In this document: positions 13,358-25,858 of the stretch, piece after piece
Position numbering within the stretch: the first letter of the stretch is position 1
Layout of the letters: the number at the start of each line of letters is the position of its first letter
Assembly: GCA_030620095.1 (NCBI GenBank)
Contig: JAUTXW010003390.1
Span: 513,805 to 577,804, forward strand
DNA: 64,000 nucleotides
Direction: 5' to 3'
Source of the DNA: Kuschelorhynchus macadamiae
Taxonomy: Eukaryota > Arthropoda > Insecta > Coleoptera > Curculionidae
The notes under the pieces: model-generated
The model's database searches: none
What the model was told of the DNA's origin: nothing
The model's input: only the letters and a program-made list of their open reading frames with translations
Position numbers and translations under genes: made by a program

Positions 13358-13574
13358 CCCGATATTCACTAAAAAGATTTAAACGTTAAACCAGATGTAG
13401 TTACCATGGTAATTAAAACTCATAGTTAATCCGTTTTATTTTGCTTAGTCACTGTGGTAATTTACAATTGTGACATTTGGAAATATTAGTTGTTCGTTGT
13501 TGCTGAAGTAATTTTAAACCTTTAACTGTCAAATTAGACCTAGCCTAAATTTAAACTTCTTTAGTAAATACGGG
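13358..13574. mobile_element. MITE, 217 bp (CCCG...CGGG family, copy 1)
   Basis: Non-coding element with imperfect terminal inverted repeats: CCCGATATTCACTAAA at the left and TTTAGTAAATACGGG at the right. A related copy at 31326-31520 has matching ends and a matching subterminal stretch (TAGACCT..CTAA). No clear target duplication is visible. A superfamily cannot be assigned from these ends alone. Confidence 0.7.
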
Positions 13575-14269
13575 TCAAAATGTTTCTTGATCTTATTTTA
13601 ACTAAACAAATTCGGTTTGATTATACGATTTTTACGGTCTAGGATGAAAATGCAAAAAAGTGATTTCATCGATTTTTGGAATTTTTGTTTTCAGAGATGC
13701 GATGGTTTTGCTGAAAATTTAGTTTTTTTTTTAACACGACCATATATTTTTATTTACACTTATTTTTTTAATGCAACACCCTATATATTTATTTGGGGTT
13801 CTGAAGAACAACCAAACAAAATTGTCGTTGTGAAACATATAGGGCCCTCTATGTTACACTTAAACTAAATACCAAAATTCTATACTAGAAGGCGATAGTA
13901 GACAATTTTGAGACACATTTTCTCGAAAATAATTGAATTTAGGTGTAGGACATATAAGACATGATGTATTTAGAATGTCCCAGTAATCTCAAAAAATAGT
14001 TAATATATGGAGTATTGCATTTAATTTTTAAATAGATGACGTCATAGTCACATCGTTGCTACTAAAATATTCCGAGTCCAATTAAGAAATTTGACGGGTA
14101 TAACAGTTTTCCCAAATTAGGAATAGTTTTCGAGTTACTAAATTTATTCCAGTTAAATGCTCCATTCTGTATGGGCTACGCATCAAATGACAAAGCGAAT
14201 TATCAAAACACATTTCAGTTAAGTGGTTTAAAGCAAGGCTCTGGCAGAAATTAGATCGTCTTTACTTTC
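13575..14269. other. Intergenic DNA with a second degraded transposon end
   Basis: No gene. CAACACCCTATATA near 13782 and ATTTATTCCAGTTAAATGCTC near 14145 look like worn ends of mariner-like repeats. Confidence 0.35.
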
Positions 14270-14640
14270 TTGCAACACGAGCCGATCTCCTGCAAAAGAT
14301 AAAAGTTCCGACACGTTAAACGGAACAAACCCAAGCCTCGAAATCGAGAAACGAGCGGCAACGTTCACATAAATCCCTTCTTTAATTACCCCGGAGCTGT
14401 CAAATCAGACGATCTGACGGTTTTATGACAATTTATTGGCGATTTGGAGGAACCGAGGGAGAGAAGCGGCGGTCGCGCCGGGCTGTAATGTCACCCTGAC
14501 TGACGGACAACTATGCATTCAAATGGCTTGTTTTACCCGGCTCCCGAAGGAACAACGTGATGGGGATGAATTATATTTATTGACGGCTGCCTTTAGTTTT
14601 ATCCTTCGCGTTTATTTTGTCGGAGGGACGGACCAAATTT
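14270..14640. other. Candidate conserved non-coding element
   Basis: A less AT-rich stretch with homeodomain-like cores, for example TTTTATGACAATTTATTGGC (about 14421-14440), and a GC-rich middle (AGAAGCGGCGGTCGCGCCGG). An open frame at 14436-14642 resembles no protein family. The sharp composition change inside AT-rich DNA suggests constrained regulatory DNA; no alignment could be run. Confidence 0.35.
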
Positions 14641-15779
14641 AGAAAAAGTTAATCGATTCTCTGAAATGTATGCCAAAAAAATGTGGAGATTACATAAAAA
14701 GTTTATTCTCAAAAATTATCCTAGAATAACTATTTTAATAGAATTTAAGCTGACTAGTATTTTAATGAAAATTAACCAAATTGATCAAAAAATAAAAATG
14801 ATTTAATTTTAAAATGCTTATCTATATTTAAACGTAGAGGTCCACAGTACATATTTCCTTGAACAAATTGAAATGTTTGTGCATGTGCTTCAGTGAATTT
14901 TACGATTTAGCGAGAAAATCCCATTCCATCAATTTGGATATTTCTTTAATTAAAACTCTAGACCCAGAGATGTGTTATCACTAATTTTGTTTTATTTTAT
15001 AATTTTTACACGAAAAAATTAAAAATAAATATATTTAAGGCACTGGTGAAAACCCTGCAGACAGTTGGCATCTACTACATAAAAAAGAATATAAATATAC
15101 ATTTGTCATTAATGTACTGAAAAAATTTGTAAAAAATCGTAAAATAACCCCTAAAATGGCAACGTTGTCCAAGTTTGGACAGGTTTCTACTGCGTTGTTT
15201 GGATTAGGGTTTATCATTTTATTTATTTTCGTTTTATGGTCTCCATCAAGTTTTTTGACAATTAGCCTGTTCGGAGGGAATTATTAAGAGTTTTATTATT
15301 ATTTCTATTTTATGTCTGTTTGCTGTTTTAGTTTTATGGTACAAGGTTAATGATTATAGAATTATCATTAGTAGATGGTTTTGTTTCTATCGAACTCCCA
15401 GGGGTTATAGTCGTAATACTTGAAATAACGAGTAGCTTACATCAAACAGGAACCCATGCAAAATGCTTGCTAGTTTTTTGAATGATGCAATTCATCTATC
15501 TTTATAGATAGGTATAAACTCTTTCTTGTAGGAGCACAGCATATTATCCAAATCGTTTCAAACATTAATTAACTTTTTATGAGTATTGCAGATAGTGCTG
15601 ATATCAGATCTTATTCTTTCAATTTCATATGTGGTAACATATTTATCATTTCCTTGCTCTTCCTTTTTTTGTCTGGTTAGGGAGTCATATTACATGTATA
15701 AAGAATTTCATTTCAATACTCTACACTGAATCACTAAAGAATGACTTTATATGTATGCTAAAAGCGCTGTTTATTCATG
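14641..15779. other. Intergenic AT-rich DNA
   Basis: Nothing recognised. Confidence 0.5.
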
Positions 15780-15990
15780 AATCAAATCAAAAGTGGTCAT
15801 TTGATACTTTATGCCGATAATATCAGCGTATGCAGAACTAAGGAAGCAAAGGCCTTGAAGAACATCATGTAGTCCGACCTGTCGGCATTAAGTAATTGGT
15901 TTACGATAAACAGGCTTAGTCTACAATAACAAAATAGAAAAAAGATGGGTTTGGCCTTAGGAAATTCGAGGAAGCATTCAGGGCAAAACA
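15780..15990 (+). pseudogene. Short LINE reverse-transcriptase fragment
   Basis: Reads LYADNISVCRTKEAKALKN, then SDLSALSNWFTINRLSL. This is the RT catalytic loop (LYADD in active proteins, here LYADN, so a catalytic aspartate is lost) followed by the conserved L..W...N.L.L helix. The fragment is about 70 codons with one stop. Confidence 0.7.
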
Positions 15991-16599
15991 TTTATAGGAC
16001 AAGTAAGATACATGTGTTGAAAATCCTCACTTCAGGCAGCAAAAGTCCCTAAACTACAAATAAGAGTTATAAGAGTAGTAGAGGTTTAGTTTTTCAGCTG
16101 ACTTAAAGTATTTTTTATAGTACTTTCATGTTGGTATAAATTAGATGGTTTCGTGTATGTTAAGAGAAATATAAACGGGTTTAATCTTTGAATATCTCTA
16201 TCGAATATATTAAAACTAAGATAAGTAAATTGCCTTTGTCGGACACAAAACACGTAAATATTTGATGAAGAGGTGAAAAACTACGTGAAAATACGTTCAA
16301 GAAACACAAAACTGAGTGGTCTTGGCGAGTCTGAATGATAGGCAAACTTTTTTTATTTCAACGATTTTTAATGTCGTAAGCAAAATAACTTTTAAACTCA
16401 AGTTCATTAGAAAAAGTATCGAAATATCATAATCGCGAATGGAATAATCGGAAGTCAGGCCAAAATATTCCACCACATAAATCCTTTAACTCCAAGGCCG
16501 CAAAGAGAGGAAAATCTCGGCATCTTAAGACATTATTTAATGTAATTGTTAGGATGAAGTTATTAGCTCGGAACACAGCTGCTTATTGGTTTGGAAATG
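15991..16599. other. Intergenic DNA
   Basis: Nothing recognised. Confidence 0.5.
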
Positions 16600-16745
16600 C
16601 AGATACTAAAGACAATAATCGGCCCGCGTAACTTAAGCCCTTCGGAAGGGTTAAGACTCGTAAATCGCCGGCTCGGTGACGTCTCACGAAGATTCTTAGG
16701 CGAGTTAGTGAAGATATCGCGTTAATACAATCGCCCAATGATATA
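16600..16745. other. GC-richer island with a strong hairpin
   Basis: At 16632-16655 CTTAAGCCCTT and AAGGGTTAAG form an 11-bp stem with a CGG loop and one bulge. The surrounding bases are much less AT-rich than the neighbourhood. It could be a structured RNA or a regulatory element; neither is shown. Confidence 0.3.
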
Positions 16746-17479
16746 TTCGAGGACTTGTGCAATTATTGCGATCCAATGGCCATTCAAAACTTAATTCTGA
16801 AAATTTATATGTGTAGTTTTGGAGCTTCTGGGATCCGATGAATTACGACCGCGAGCAAGTCGATAAGCGTATCGAATTACTTCAAATAAACACCTCGATG
16901 GTGGCAAAGAGTTTTTGAATTTTCCTCTTATAATAATATTGTATAACATTCAATTAAACGGTATTATTTATTTAACAAATAATATGTATTGTCCAACCTG
17001 ATTATTTAGTTATTATGTCGAGAAGTTTTAACATCACAAAGCGAAGAGATTTTCTTGCTTGGTTGTTTATACAAAAATAAAACCAAAGTTTGTTTGAAGG
17101 TGGTAGACATTGTAGAATGTTTATTTCGTTCTATCGGACTTTTATTGCCTTTATTATTTCGGTTTCACAACGTTTCGAAGTGTGAACTAAATTCTAACTC
17201 TAAAGCTACGGTCTTATATACTAGTCGTATGCGGCGATGCGTGAAGTCTCTGCCCCCTAGTTACCTGAACCGTGAAGTTTTAGGAGATCATTTTTAGCTA
17301 GAAGCGACTTCTATATGTTTGAAATATCGACGCTAGGCTTACTGAATATGACTTGATTCCTTTCTACGAAAGCTGCTTCTATATACTTTTGTTTTCACCA
17401 TTGCTACTCCCTATGCAATATTTTAGCCTCCGATCATTGTATCCGGTGTTGGTTTGACCAGACGTGTTCCGCTATGCGT
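16746..17479. other. Intergenic DNA, probably including the 3' flank of a Penelope-like element
   Basis: No gene. The near-palindrome CACAACGTTTCGAAGTGTG at about 17165 lies just beyond the 3' end of the minus-strand Penelope-like remnant and carries the CGAAACGTTG motif, so it may be that element's terminal sequence. Confidence 0.4.
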
Positions 17480-18250
17480 TCTTATGACGTTTCCTTCCTT
17501 TGAAGATGATTAAAATGCTCTTTGATTCTTATACTATGAGGGCGTTTTGTCTCTCCAGTGTACGACTCATCATATTCACCCTGGATTTGGTAAATGTATT
17601 TCTTTATCTTATCCTTAGTTTTTTTCAGAAGTCTTCTTAACGTATTTCCCGATTTAAAGCGTTTTTGATATTGAAATCCCTGGCTATTCTCCGAATCATA
17701 TTAGATGTTCCCTCAATATAGGGTATTGTGAGAAATAAGGTTGTTTTTATGAGATCGGAATATGTCAAAATTATAGTAGTATGATGATCATTTTGTAGTT
17801 TTGATATTGTATTACTTATTAATCTTTCAGAGTAACCATTCTGCAACAAATCTTTTTTTATTGTTTTCAATTTCTGCCTCAATGCCCATCGTATTATTAC
17901 AAGTTGTTATAGCTCTATTGCAATGTGTTCTTAGCCCCCTTTTGTTGCTGTAGAAAGATTGGATATTACCCAGTGTGTGTGAGTTTTCGGTACACTGTAG
18001 TTCTGATGCCCTGCAGATCCCTTAACGAGAACGTTTTTTCTTTTTTCTCCATCCTAAACTTAATATATGTTCCCAAGTTATTAAAAAAATCTGTCAATTG
18101 ATTGTCATTTGCAGTCCAAATAATAAAAGTATCATTTACATATCTAAGCCAAAGTATAAATCTTAATCTTTGAACAACTCCATATAAATATAGGCTAAAA
18201 CCGGCAAGAGGGATGATACCATCGGACGACCATCAACTTGTGAGTAAAAC
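17480..18250 (-). pseudogene. Penelope-like element remnant: RT plus GIY-YIG
   Basis: Read from 18245 downwards: QVDGRPMVSSLLPVLAYIYM (RT motif block, QIDGVAMGSPLSP type), then LRYVNDTFIIWTANDNQ at about 18150-18100 (RT catalytic box, YVDD in active proteins, here YVND), then VYRKLTHTG. Next come the thumb region with LLQNGYSERLISNTISKL and TIPYIEGTSNMIRRIARDFNIK (17860-17660), and the endonuclease signature YDESYTGETKRP (17580-17540) with KEHFNH. Such elements prime their own DNA copy with a GIY-YIG nick. Several stops and frameshifts make this copy inactive. A second, rearranged copy lies at 44650-45383. Confidence 0.85.
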
Positions 18251-20149
18251 CTATCTGTCACTTAAAAGTAGGAGTTACGGAGACAGCATACCACTAGTTC
18301 TATCATACCATCCTGAGGCAACGTTGTTCGTTTAACAAGTGTTTCGTCTCCCTCCTTGGAGACAGACTTTTTTACCTGTCATTTTCGTAACCGTGAAAAA
18401 CAAGTTTTCTTTGCATAGAGGTGGCCCGCATTTAAATTAATGACATTGTATAAGTGGTTAGATTTTTAGGTCAAGCGGGACTCATAATTTTTGGTGATTG
18501 ATAAAAAAATCTCCCTTTAATTAAGTGGCTGTATAAACAGAATATATCCTGATTGTTACACTGATTCAAACCGCCTTCCGACTTTATTAAGGCGCTTGCC
18601 ATTTTGTGTATTTTTGTTTGTAAATTTTAACCAAATACAAATTTAGCGAATTTTCTTATTTAGTCCCTCGGCATTTAATATATAAAATAATATTAAGTGG
18701 CTGTCTTAACAATATTGCTTAATATAATAAAAAAAAACTATTTTCTTTCTCGCTGTATATTTGTAAATAGCCCATCGAGATTTAATAGCTCGATTAAAGA
18801 ATCACACAACATTTTCGTTTTTTCTCGATACATTTCTAAGCAATCTAGTTTTTGTAAAAAATATAAGTTTATCCAGTATCTTGTGCTTTTACGTAGGATA
18901 TAACAATTTTATCGCTTACCATGTTTTGTCGTCCAGAACCCATCAATATGTGCAAAGTCGTGTAGGGCACGATTCCGTCAGATCCTAAAGGTGTTTTTAA
19001 ATTAAAATATTAAATTATATACGGTTAAAGGCTTTTGGGATGAGAACTTGTCTAATTTTTAACATGTACCGGGATACAAGCTGAACTACTTCTCAGAGCA
19101 AACAAAAAAAATGTGTGGCTATTAGAAGGAAATTAATCCACTAAAAATATTTTTAATTCATATAGAATAAAGCTTGGAAGTTAAAGACGTCGAACTGACG
19201 GAAAATAGACAAATGACTATAGTCGAAACAAAAATAGTTCTTTTGAATACAAAACTTACTATTGATGCACAGAGTTTTTGGAAACTTTGGCTTTACTTAT
19301 TTACCATAGGCAAACATCTGGTCTCTCATGGGATAAAATTTACACAGATAATGAAATCTGCTATAAATGTTTGCTGGAGGAAACCGTTTTATCTGATATG
19401 GAATTAGTTTATTGCTTTACTTATTTTTCTTAACATTTTACGGCCAAATTGTATATGAGGAATTTTTAGCTAAAATGTTGGATAGAACAAGTATGAAAAC
19501 AAATTTTTAGTGAAAGTTTAAATAAAGAACAATTTAATTACTTTTTTGCCTAAAAAGTATTTTTTTAATCGTTTCGATCTGAAACTACCATAGGTTGAAT
19601 TGAATATATGTTAAAATGCACAATTTTTTAAAACGTTTGACAGTTAGTCAACATCAGATTGCTTTGAATGGGGGCACCTATGGAGAACCCAAGCTTGTAA
19701 GACGTGTTTGGCTCTTGTCCTGAGGCATTTTCTGAAGATATATGTAAGGCAATGTTATCGCCTAATCTCTAAATGTAGCGACTGGAAGGCTCTCTAATAG
19801 CGTCCTCTTTCTGAACTAAAATATTAGGTGTAACACATTGTTAAATAAAAAAAAATGCACACAATAAAAATATGCAACATGTGTGCATTGGTTTTGGTAT
19901 AAAAAAAACGTATATGGTAATGATAAATATTCGTTGCCATCCTTCATAATAACGATTTGTCCAGGAATTTTCTAAAAGTTAATTTAAATTGCAACTTTGA
20001 AAAAACGGTGTTTTTTATATTTCTCAGCTTTATAATATTTTTAAAATATGATTCAACAAAACGTTAAATCTTGTCTGGAAATAACGATAAAATTTGCTTT
20101 CTAAGTATTCATCATCAAATAGCTAGATTTAATAATTTAAATTTGCTTA
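18251..20149. other. Intergenic DNA
   Basis: The first 200 bases may hold the worn 5' part of the Penelope-like element. An open frame of 77 codons at 19174-19407 matches nothing I know. Otherwise featureless. Confidence 0.4.
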
Positions 20150-20345
20150 CTGGTCAAGCCGTCATTATTCTCAAAATTGATTAACGGGCCTGTTGTCCAA
20201 CTTAGTCGTTTACCATTGCTTTATGGCAATCTGACCGGTAAATGTTAGCAAGTCTAGGTGTTAACCGACGTTACGCCAGATTATTCTGAATAAGCCAGAA
20301 TTTATGGACAACCAGAAGTGAAACGATATATGGTCTGATTGGATT
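20150..20345. other. Less AT-rich patch, possible conserved non-coding DNA
   Basis: Contains TTTATGGCAATCTGACCGG and TTAACCGACGTTACGCCAG in otherwise AT-rich DNA. Suggested by composition only. Confidence 0.25.
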
Positions 20346-20949
20346 GGGTGTGATACTGCATTCCATTTGGTGTTAATTAGTTTGTATTTCATACTAGAGT
20401 CGATTATTTAAATAAAAAAGTGTTTTAATTTCTAATGAAAAAAAAAACATTTTCTATATAGCGTTTTTATATGATCTTTTTCTTCTCTCAAAAGGGCAAA
20501 AGTTTAAAAATTAAAAAAACATTTTCAATACTGTCAAATGATTCAAAAAAACAAAAAGAATACTATAAGTTATGGAGAAAATTAAAAAATGGAACGACAT
20601 ACATTATATCACGATTATTGGTTGATTGATTGTCTGCAAGATCTTTATATCACCATCACATGCCATTTTTTATCTTTAGGTTTTATCTTACTAGCCTCTA
20701 GTAATCTGAAACTGCAAGAATACTTATTACTGTGATACCCGCAGCCTATTTTTGAATTTAGATTTTCAATTATATTAACTAAAAGTCAAAATATTTTAAA
20801 AATTAATTATGATATAAAAAATAATATAATGTATGGAATAATAGAATGTTGGAACTTATATTAAGAAATTGCTATAATTATAAAGATGCTTAAAAGTATC
20901 ATTAACTTATAAGTTATAATATGTTTTTATATATAGTCGACTTAACTTC
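20346..20949. other. Intergenic AT-rich DNA
   Basis: Nothing recognised. Confidence 0.5.
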
Positions 20950-21300
20950 GGTTCAGTCGTTAGTATATCAAGAAGGAATGAGAAGGGTCCAGTTCTCAAG
21001 GTTTTTAGCTCGTAAAACTAAATATTGACAAGGGCAATTACATAATAATATTGTTTTCAATGTTATCTCTAAAACACAGGAGTTAATTTTCTGATGTATT
21101 GTTGCTTTATAAATTAGTTAATAATACTTTGGATTCTTCAGTCTTTCGATTAAAGGTGCGTGTTTCATTCCCAGTATGGAACTTAAGGTTTCCAAATATC
21201 CTCAGCTTTTTTTCCGTAATACCAACTCTCGGTTAAAATTCTTTCGGTCGCAGAATCGTTAATTATTTTAAGCAAAGTGTGAAAAACCTACTTTTAAAAA
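20950..21300 (+). pseudogene. LINE ORF2 C-terminal remnant
   Basis: Reads LVNNTLDSSVFRLKVRVSF, VWNLRFPN and, one frame over, FRNTNSRLKFFRSQNR. This resembles the tail of jockey/CR1-type ORF2 (LVN...DC.ELL..I.F.VP...LR, then a basic N..R segment). Short and frameshifted; moderate certainty. Confidence 0.45.
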
Positions 21301-21617
21301 ATCCTTAAAATCTCAATTTAAATTAATTGAATTTGATTATTAGTTTAGTCAAAGTTAATATAGACAACTAATTTAGATTAAGGACACTTAGTGGACATCG
21401 CAACCTTTGAAGTATCATGGCAATTCAGCATTTACCAAAAGAATAACCCTGTATTAACCCTGTTTAGCCAATTTATATACGAATAATTTTAATTATAATT
21501 TATATATTCTACGAGTTATAGTAATTTGTTTGCTTCGTATTAACATTATTTTGTTGAAATATATTTATTCTTAAGCCACATTTGTTATTAAAGTAAGATG
21601 GATTTTTAAGGAAAATT

Positions 21618-22400
21618 TTAATAATTGGAATATTTTACTTCGATGCTTAGAGTTCGTGTTCTTATGCAAAAATATCGTTGCAATAGCATACTCACGTTTC
21701 CTATATACACATTACTAAGAGTAATAAGTTGCTGGTCCAAACGCGGCGACTTAAAGTAACATAATAATATCACTACTTTAATTAAGGCACTATAGGCCAT
21801 ATTGAGCATTCGCTCTTCTGATATTTTTACTCCAATCATTTCGTTCTTGTAACCAACCAACGTTAGACTCAAGAGGCGATATCCTAAGTTCTTTATTTAG
21901 CGGGTATAGCTCAAGTATTCTATATTTCTTTCATAACTACAAAAATTCTCTGGAGTGTTCTTCTCTTGAACCTCCTATCATATCAGACTTTTTGACTGGG
22001 AGTGTCCAAGCCTAGGTATCGTACGTTTATATTATTAGAATGATTGTCTTGTATGTCGTAATTTTGGTTTTTTGCTGCATTCTAGAGCTAGTCCAGGCAA
22101 TTTAGAGTAACATATTTCTTTCGTTCCGCTGTTGCCTGATTTAGAGCATTAACTTTTTTTTTGTTCATTTACTATAAGACCTACCCCTTTCGCAGTCATT
22201 TTTAGTTATAAGCTTTTTCTTAAGTATTTTAACTTTATTTTTACCTAGTACAATATGTTTTTAACGATGATCTTTTCCAGGCAGTTAAATCTGTGGAATT
22301 GTATTTTTCAATACCATAGGCCTCTTTGAGGTTAAGGAACAGCTGATACACATCAGTCTTATTCCCAAGACTTATCCGCTGTCTGCCTTACCATGAACTT
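21618..22400 (-). pseudogene. Rearranged LINE reverse-transcriptase remnant
   Basis: Minus-strand blocks typical of RT: YQLFLNLKEAYGIEK (about 22360-22310; active proteins have an aspartate in the LF.D..AYD motif), AKGVGLIVNEQKK (about 22190), RYLGLDTPSQK (about 22020), TLQRIFVVMKEIYR (about 21960), and ISEERMLNMAYSALI with FKSPRLDQQLITL (21810-21720). The last two blocks appear in the opposite order to that expected in an intact protein, so the copy may be rearranged or built from two insertions. Confidence 0.55.
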
Positions 22401-23388
22401 CTGGTCAATCGTGCATGCATTCATCGAAAATATTTTATTAACTATGGTTTTAACTTTATCTTTAAAGATGCTTTAATAGAACGGAAACTTTCATGACTTT
22501 GATTAATTAGGAAATAATGATTAAAAAGATTAGATCGTATCAAATTGAAATTAAAGAACGTCTTGACTGTACAAGAACTTGAATACAATGAAAATCCTAG
22601 AGAATAAGTCGACGTTCTGACGGTACATTTCTATCAGAATGACTCTTTGATTAAAGCTACCCACAACATTATACAGGGTGTAGATCAATTCTTATCCAAA
22701 ATTGTGAAAGGTAATTTACTTCCTAAAAATAAGAAAAAAGTTTGTATACACGTTTCAATTTCGAAATACGAAGAGTTTTAAAATGTTACTAGTTTTTGAA
22801 ATGTTTTCGATATATATGCATATTCAGGCATTTCTAAGATTTTTAATTGGACTTTTGTACACGATGTACTATAACTAATATCAATAAAGTAACTAAATAA
22901 GTTTCAGAAAAATCTACAGAGTGATATTTTTTTCCCGATTGCGGGATGGCTGAAAAAATCCACCACTGACATGCACTGTATTTATAATTGCGGAATTTAT
23001 ATAGATTTGGCCCATCGAATAAAACATTTAAAACTCTCAAAAATGTTACTATAAATAATATTGTCGTTTCCAAGATAAGTTACACATACAATTTTATTTT
23101 AATTACTTTAAGCTATAGTCGTTTTATTAAACGTTGGGACTACAAAAATATTTTAATTAATTAATTGTTCAGTAGTTAGGTATTATGAATGTTTGTTTTG
23201 TTAAGTATAGTATATGTCAAATATTTGCGAATGTTTGTTTGAAAAGTACTAATTCATATTTGATGTATATTTTGTTTAGTTTTGTTTAGACATGCAATAA
23301 AATGCTATTGACAAAGCTTCAAACAAGCAGCGAAACGTCGACCTACGACCTAGTTGCAGAAAAATAAGTTTCTTCTTCTTAATCAAAC

Positions 23389-23390
<2 letters not shown>
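22401..23390. other. Intergenic DNA with a solitary CAGGGTGT end
   Basis: At 22674 the sequence TACAGGGTGTAGATCAATTC looks like a mariner-type terminus, but no partner or transposase was found. At 23311-23340 a CGAAACGTCGAC motif follows a short stem. Confidence 0.35.

Positions 23391-23434
<44 letters not shown>
23391..23434. repeat. (TA)n microsatellite
   Basis: About 22 uninterrupted TA units. Confidence 0.95.
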
Positions 23435-23436
<2 letters not shown>

Positions 23437-25340
23437 CTTCATAATTTTCCAAATTGTTACGCGTAGATAGCATTAACAGATCTTGGATAAAGTAAGAATA
23501 GGATATTTTTTTAATAACTGAATATTTTATAATTTTAATATTGACTTGATGTAAACTCATTCAAAACTATAAGGCGGAGTTTCAAAAGACTAATTCATAC
23601 AAGGAAATAGTAATAGCTTAAGTTAATTACTCTGCTACATGATGTTAGTTTGCGACAATTTACTCCATCATAAATATTAAATCCTGCACCTAGAGCAGTC
23701 ATGCGGTCGCTTATCCCCTAGTTTATGGGAATCTCGTATTAGAGGAGTTTTAAGGTAGTTTAGAATAGCGAGACATTTACCTTTCCAAAGCTTAAATTCT
23801 CTTGATCAAAAATAAATACTTTTCTGTCAGGCAAAGTAAACGAAGAAATAAAGATCAAGAATACTACCCATATATATTAAAAAATAAATTAAATTTGTTT
23901 ATATTGTAGTGTTTAAACAGAAAAATATAACAACTAATAGATAGATAAACCAATTTAGTTACTATTAGAAGAAAGGCAGCAGGCTATATCTCAGAAACCG
24001 GTCAAAGTACCGCTTTGGAAAAATGTTCATTAAATACAAGCGGCCAAGAGAAATTGCTCGAAATTATTTTCAAGTTCCTAGTACCAGTAGGGGATGTAAC
24101 ACTAGAAAAAGAGTGTTTTCAGTAATATAATCTATAAAGAATTATGTTAATGTTGCTCTAATCTTATCTTATTGCTCTAGCTCTTCAAATAAAGTTGTGG
24201 GGAACCCTCAATTTTCTAAAAATTTAATATCGATAATTTTGTTTATATAATTAAAATTTAGCAAATTTGGCTTAGATGAAAAGACAAAAAACTCTGTTTT
24301 GCTTTGTAATTTGCTTTATCAGTGGCATGCATACCATATAGACAAAAAAGCATTGCCTACCTTTTAAACATGGTTGGCTAATCTATTTTTCTTTCTCAGA
24401 ATTCTCCTAATCATTTTAAATTATTTTTTCCGTAAATTTAATATAAAATCCACCATCTATCATCAAAAATTAAAACAAAAGTGCGACAAACCACCTAAAA
24501 TTATTCCGCACAGCAAAAGCATCTCATAAGAGGCAATAGGCAAGCGAAATTCGATTACCATTAAAAACCTTAAAGGAACCAAAAGCAGTGCTTTTGTTTG
24601 ATAAAGATATTAAACGAATCGTAGGCATAGAATAGAAAAAAATGCATGAGCCAAAATATGATTATAATCGGCTTGTTGCCGAGTCACATTATGAGTTATT
24701 ATAGCAATAATTGATCAGTTTAGTCTTTCTCATCCTATTATGTACTTAAATAAGTTATAAAAATGCTCTGAAATATTTTTAGCTTGCAGACTGCAATGCT
24801 GACTAATATTCTAAACTTAACAAATTTAATAAAAATAAAATTGCAGTCAGTAGTAAAAGTGACAAGTTTTGTAGTTTTTCTCGAAATTGTCAAATACAGT
24901 GACCCACCTACTTTTATTTGTATATGAAATAATAGAGGAGAGGACTAAAAATCGAGCAAGTCTATGAAAATCCCAAGCTGACATCTTTATTTTTTTAACC
25001 AAAGATATTAACAACATTATTTCCAAATGAATTTATTTTAGGTCATTAAATATCAAAAACACTGCAAATTATCAAAATATTAATTTTTTTCGTAACTCTG
25101 TATTATTAATAATAATAAAAGATATGAAGCAATAGTTATCCTAATAAACCTATACTTAAAAAAGTATACTTCGAAACTATTAAACGTAGGTACGCTGTCA
25201 AATAAAAAAAAACATTCAGAATGTAGAAATATGTAATAGTATTATTGATTTTTCTGCATATAGAGCTTTTATTTAACTTCACTTATATGTCAGTTTATGT
25301 ATGCTTGGGTCAAGTAACTTTTGAAACAGTTGCCATTATC
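23435..25340. other. Intergenic AT-rich DNA
   Basis: No gene, RNA or mobile-element signature recognised. Confidence 0.5.
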
Positions 25341-25620
25341 GAAATTGACTGAGATTTGGAATACATACATAAACTTGATGACAATACAATATTATGTTGT
25401 CCAATCCTGAATGTCTTATACATGGTGCGTAAAAAAAACTAGAAAATACAAAATAAAATAAACTTAAAAAACAATTGAGGAATTGACTGAGATTTGGTAT
25501 ACGAGCATAAACTTGACAATACAATATTATGGTGTCCAATCGTGATTGTCTTATACAGGTTGCGTACAAATAATTCAAGTACAATATAAAATTAATGTAA
25601 AAAAATATTAAAAAAAAGTT
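25341..25620. repeat. Two-copy tandem duplication, about 150-bp unit
   Basis: TTGACTGAGATTTGG, then AACTTGA, ACAATACAATATTATG and GTCTTATACA occur in the same order at about 25345-25422 and 25494-25558. Minus-strand open frames here merely reflect the duplication. Confidence 0.8.
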
Positions 25621-25858
25621 TTATTTCTAAACTATTGAACTGAAAAGTAAAAAATAATTAAACATACATAAGCACAGAAATTTTAAAAATTTGAATATTT
25701 TCTTAAAAACTTGAGGCGTGAGACGTTGACACAGTTGAGATAAAACCTCAAGCTTTTAAGAAAATACTCCAATTTTTAAACGTTCTGTATTTTGGTAAGT
25801 TTAATTATTTTTTACTTTTCGTTCGTTCAATAGTTTATAAATAAAATCTTTTTTAGAA
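25616..25858. repeat. Inverted repeat with about 105-bp arms
   Basis: The left arm (25616-25718) contains AACTATTGAAC, AAAAGTAAAAAATAATTAAAC and TTTTCTTAAAAACTTGAGG; the right arm (25748-25858) carries the inverse of each. The centre is about 30 bp. A non-coding foldback or MITE is likely. Confidence 0.75.

Noticed and set aside
19174..19407. 77-codon open frame as a gene
   Set aside because: No recognisable motif, AT-driven composition and no splice or start context.
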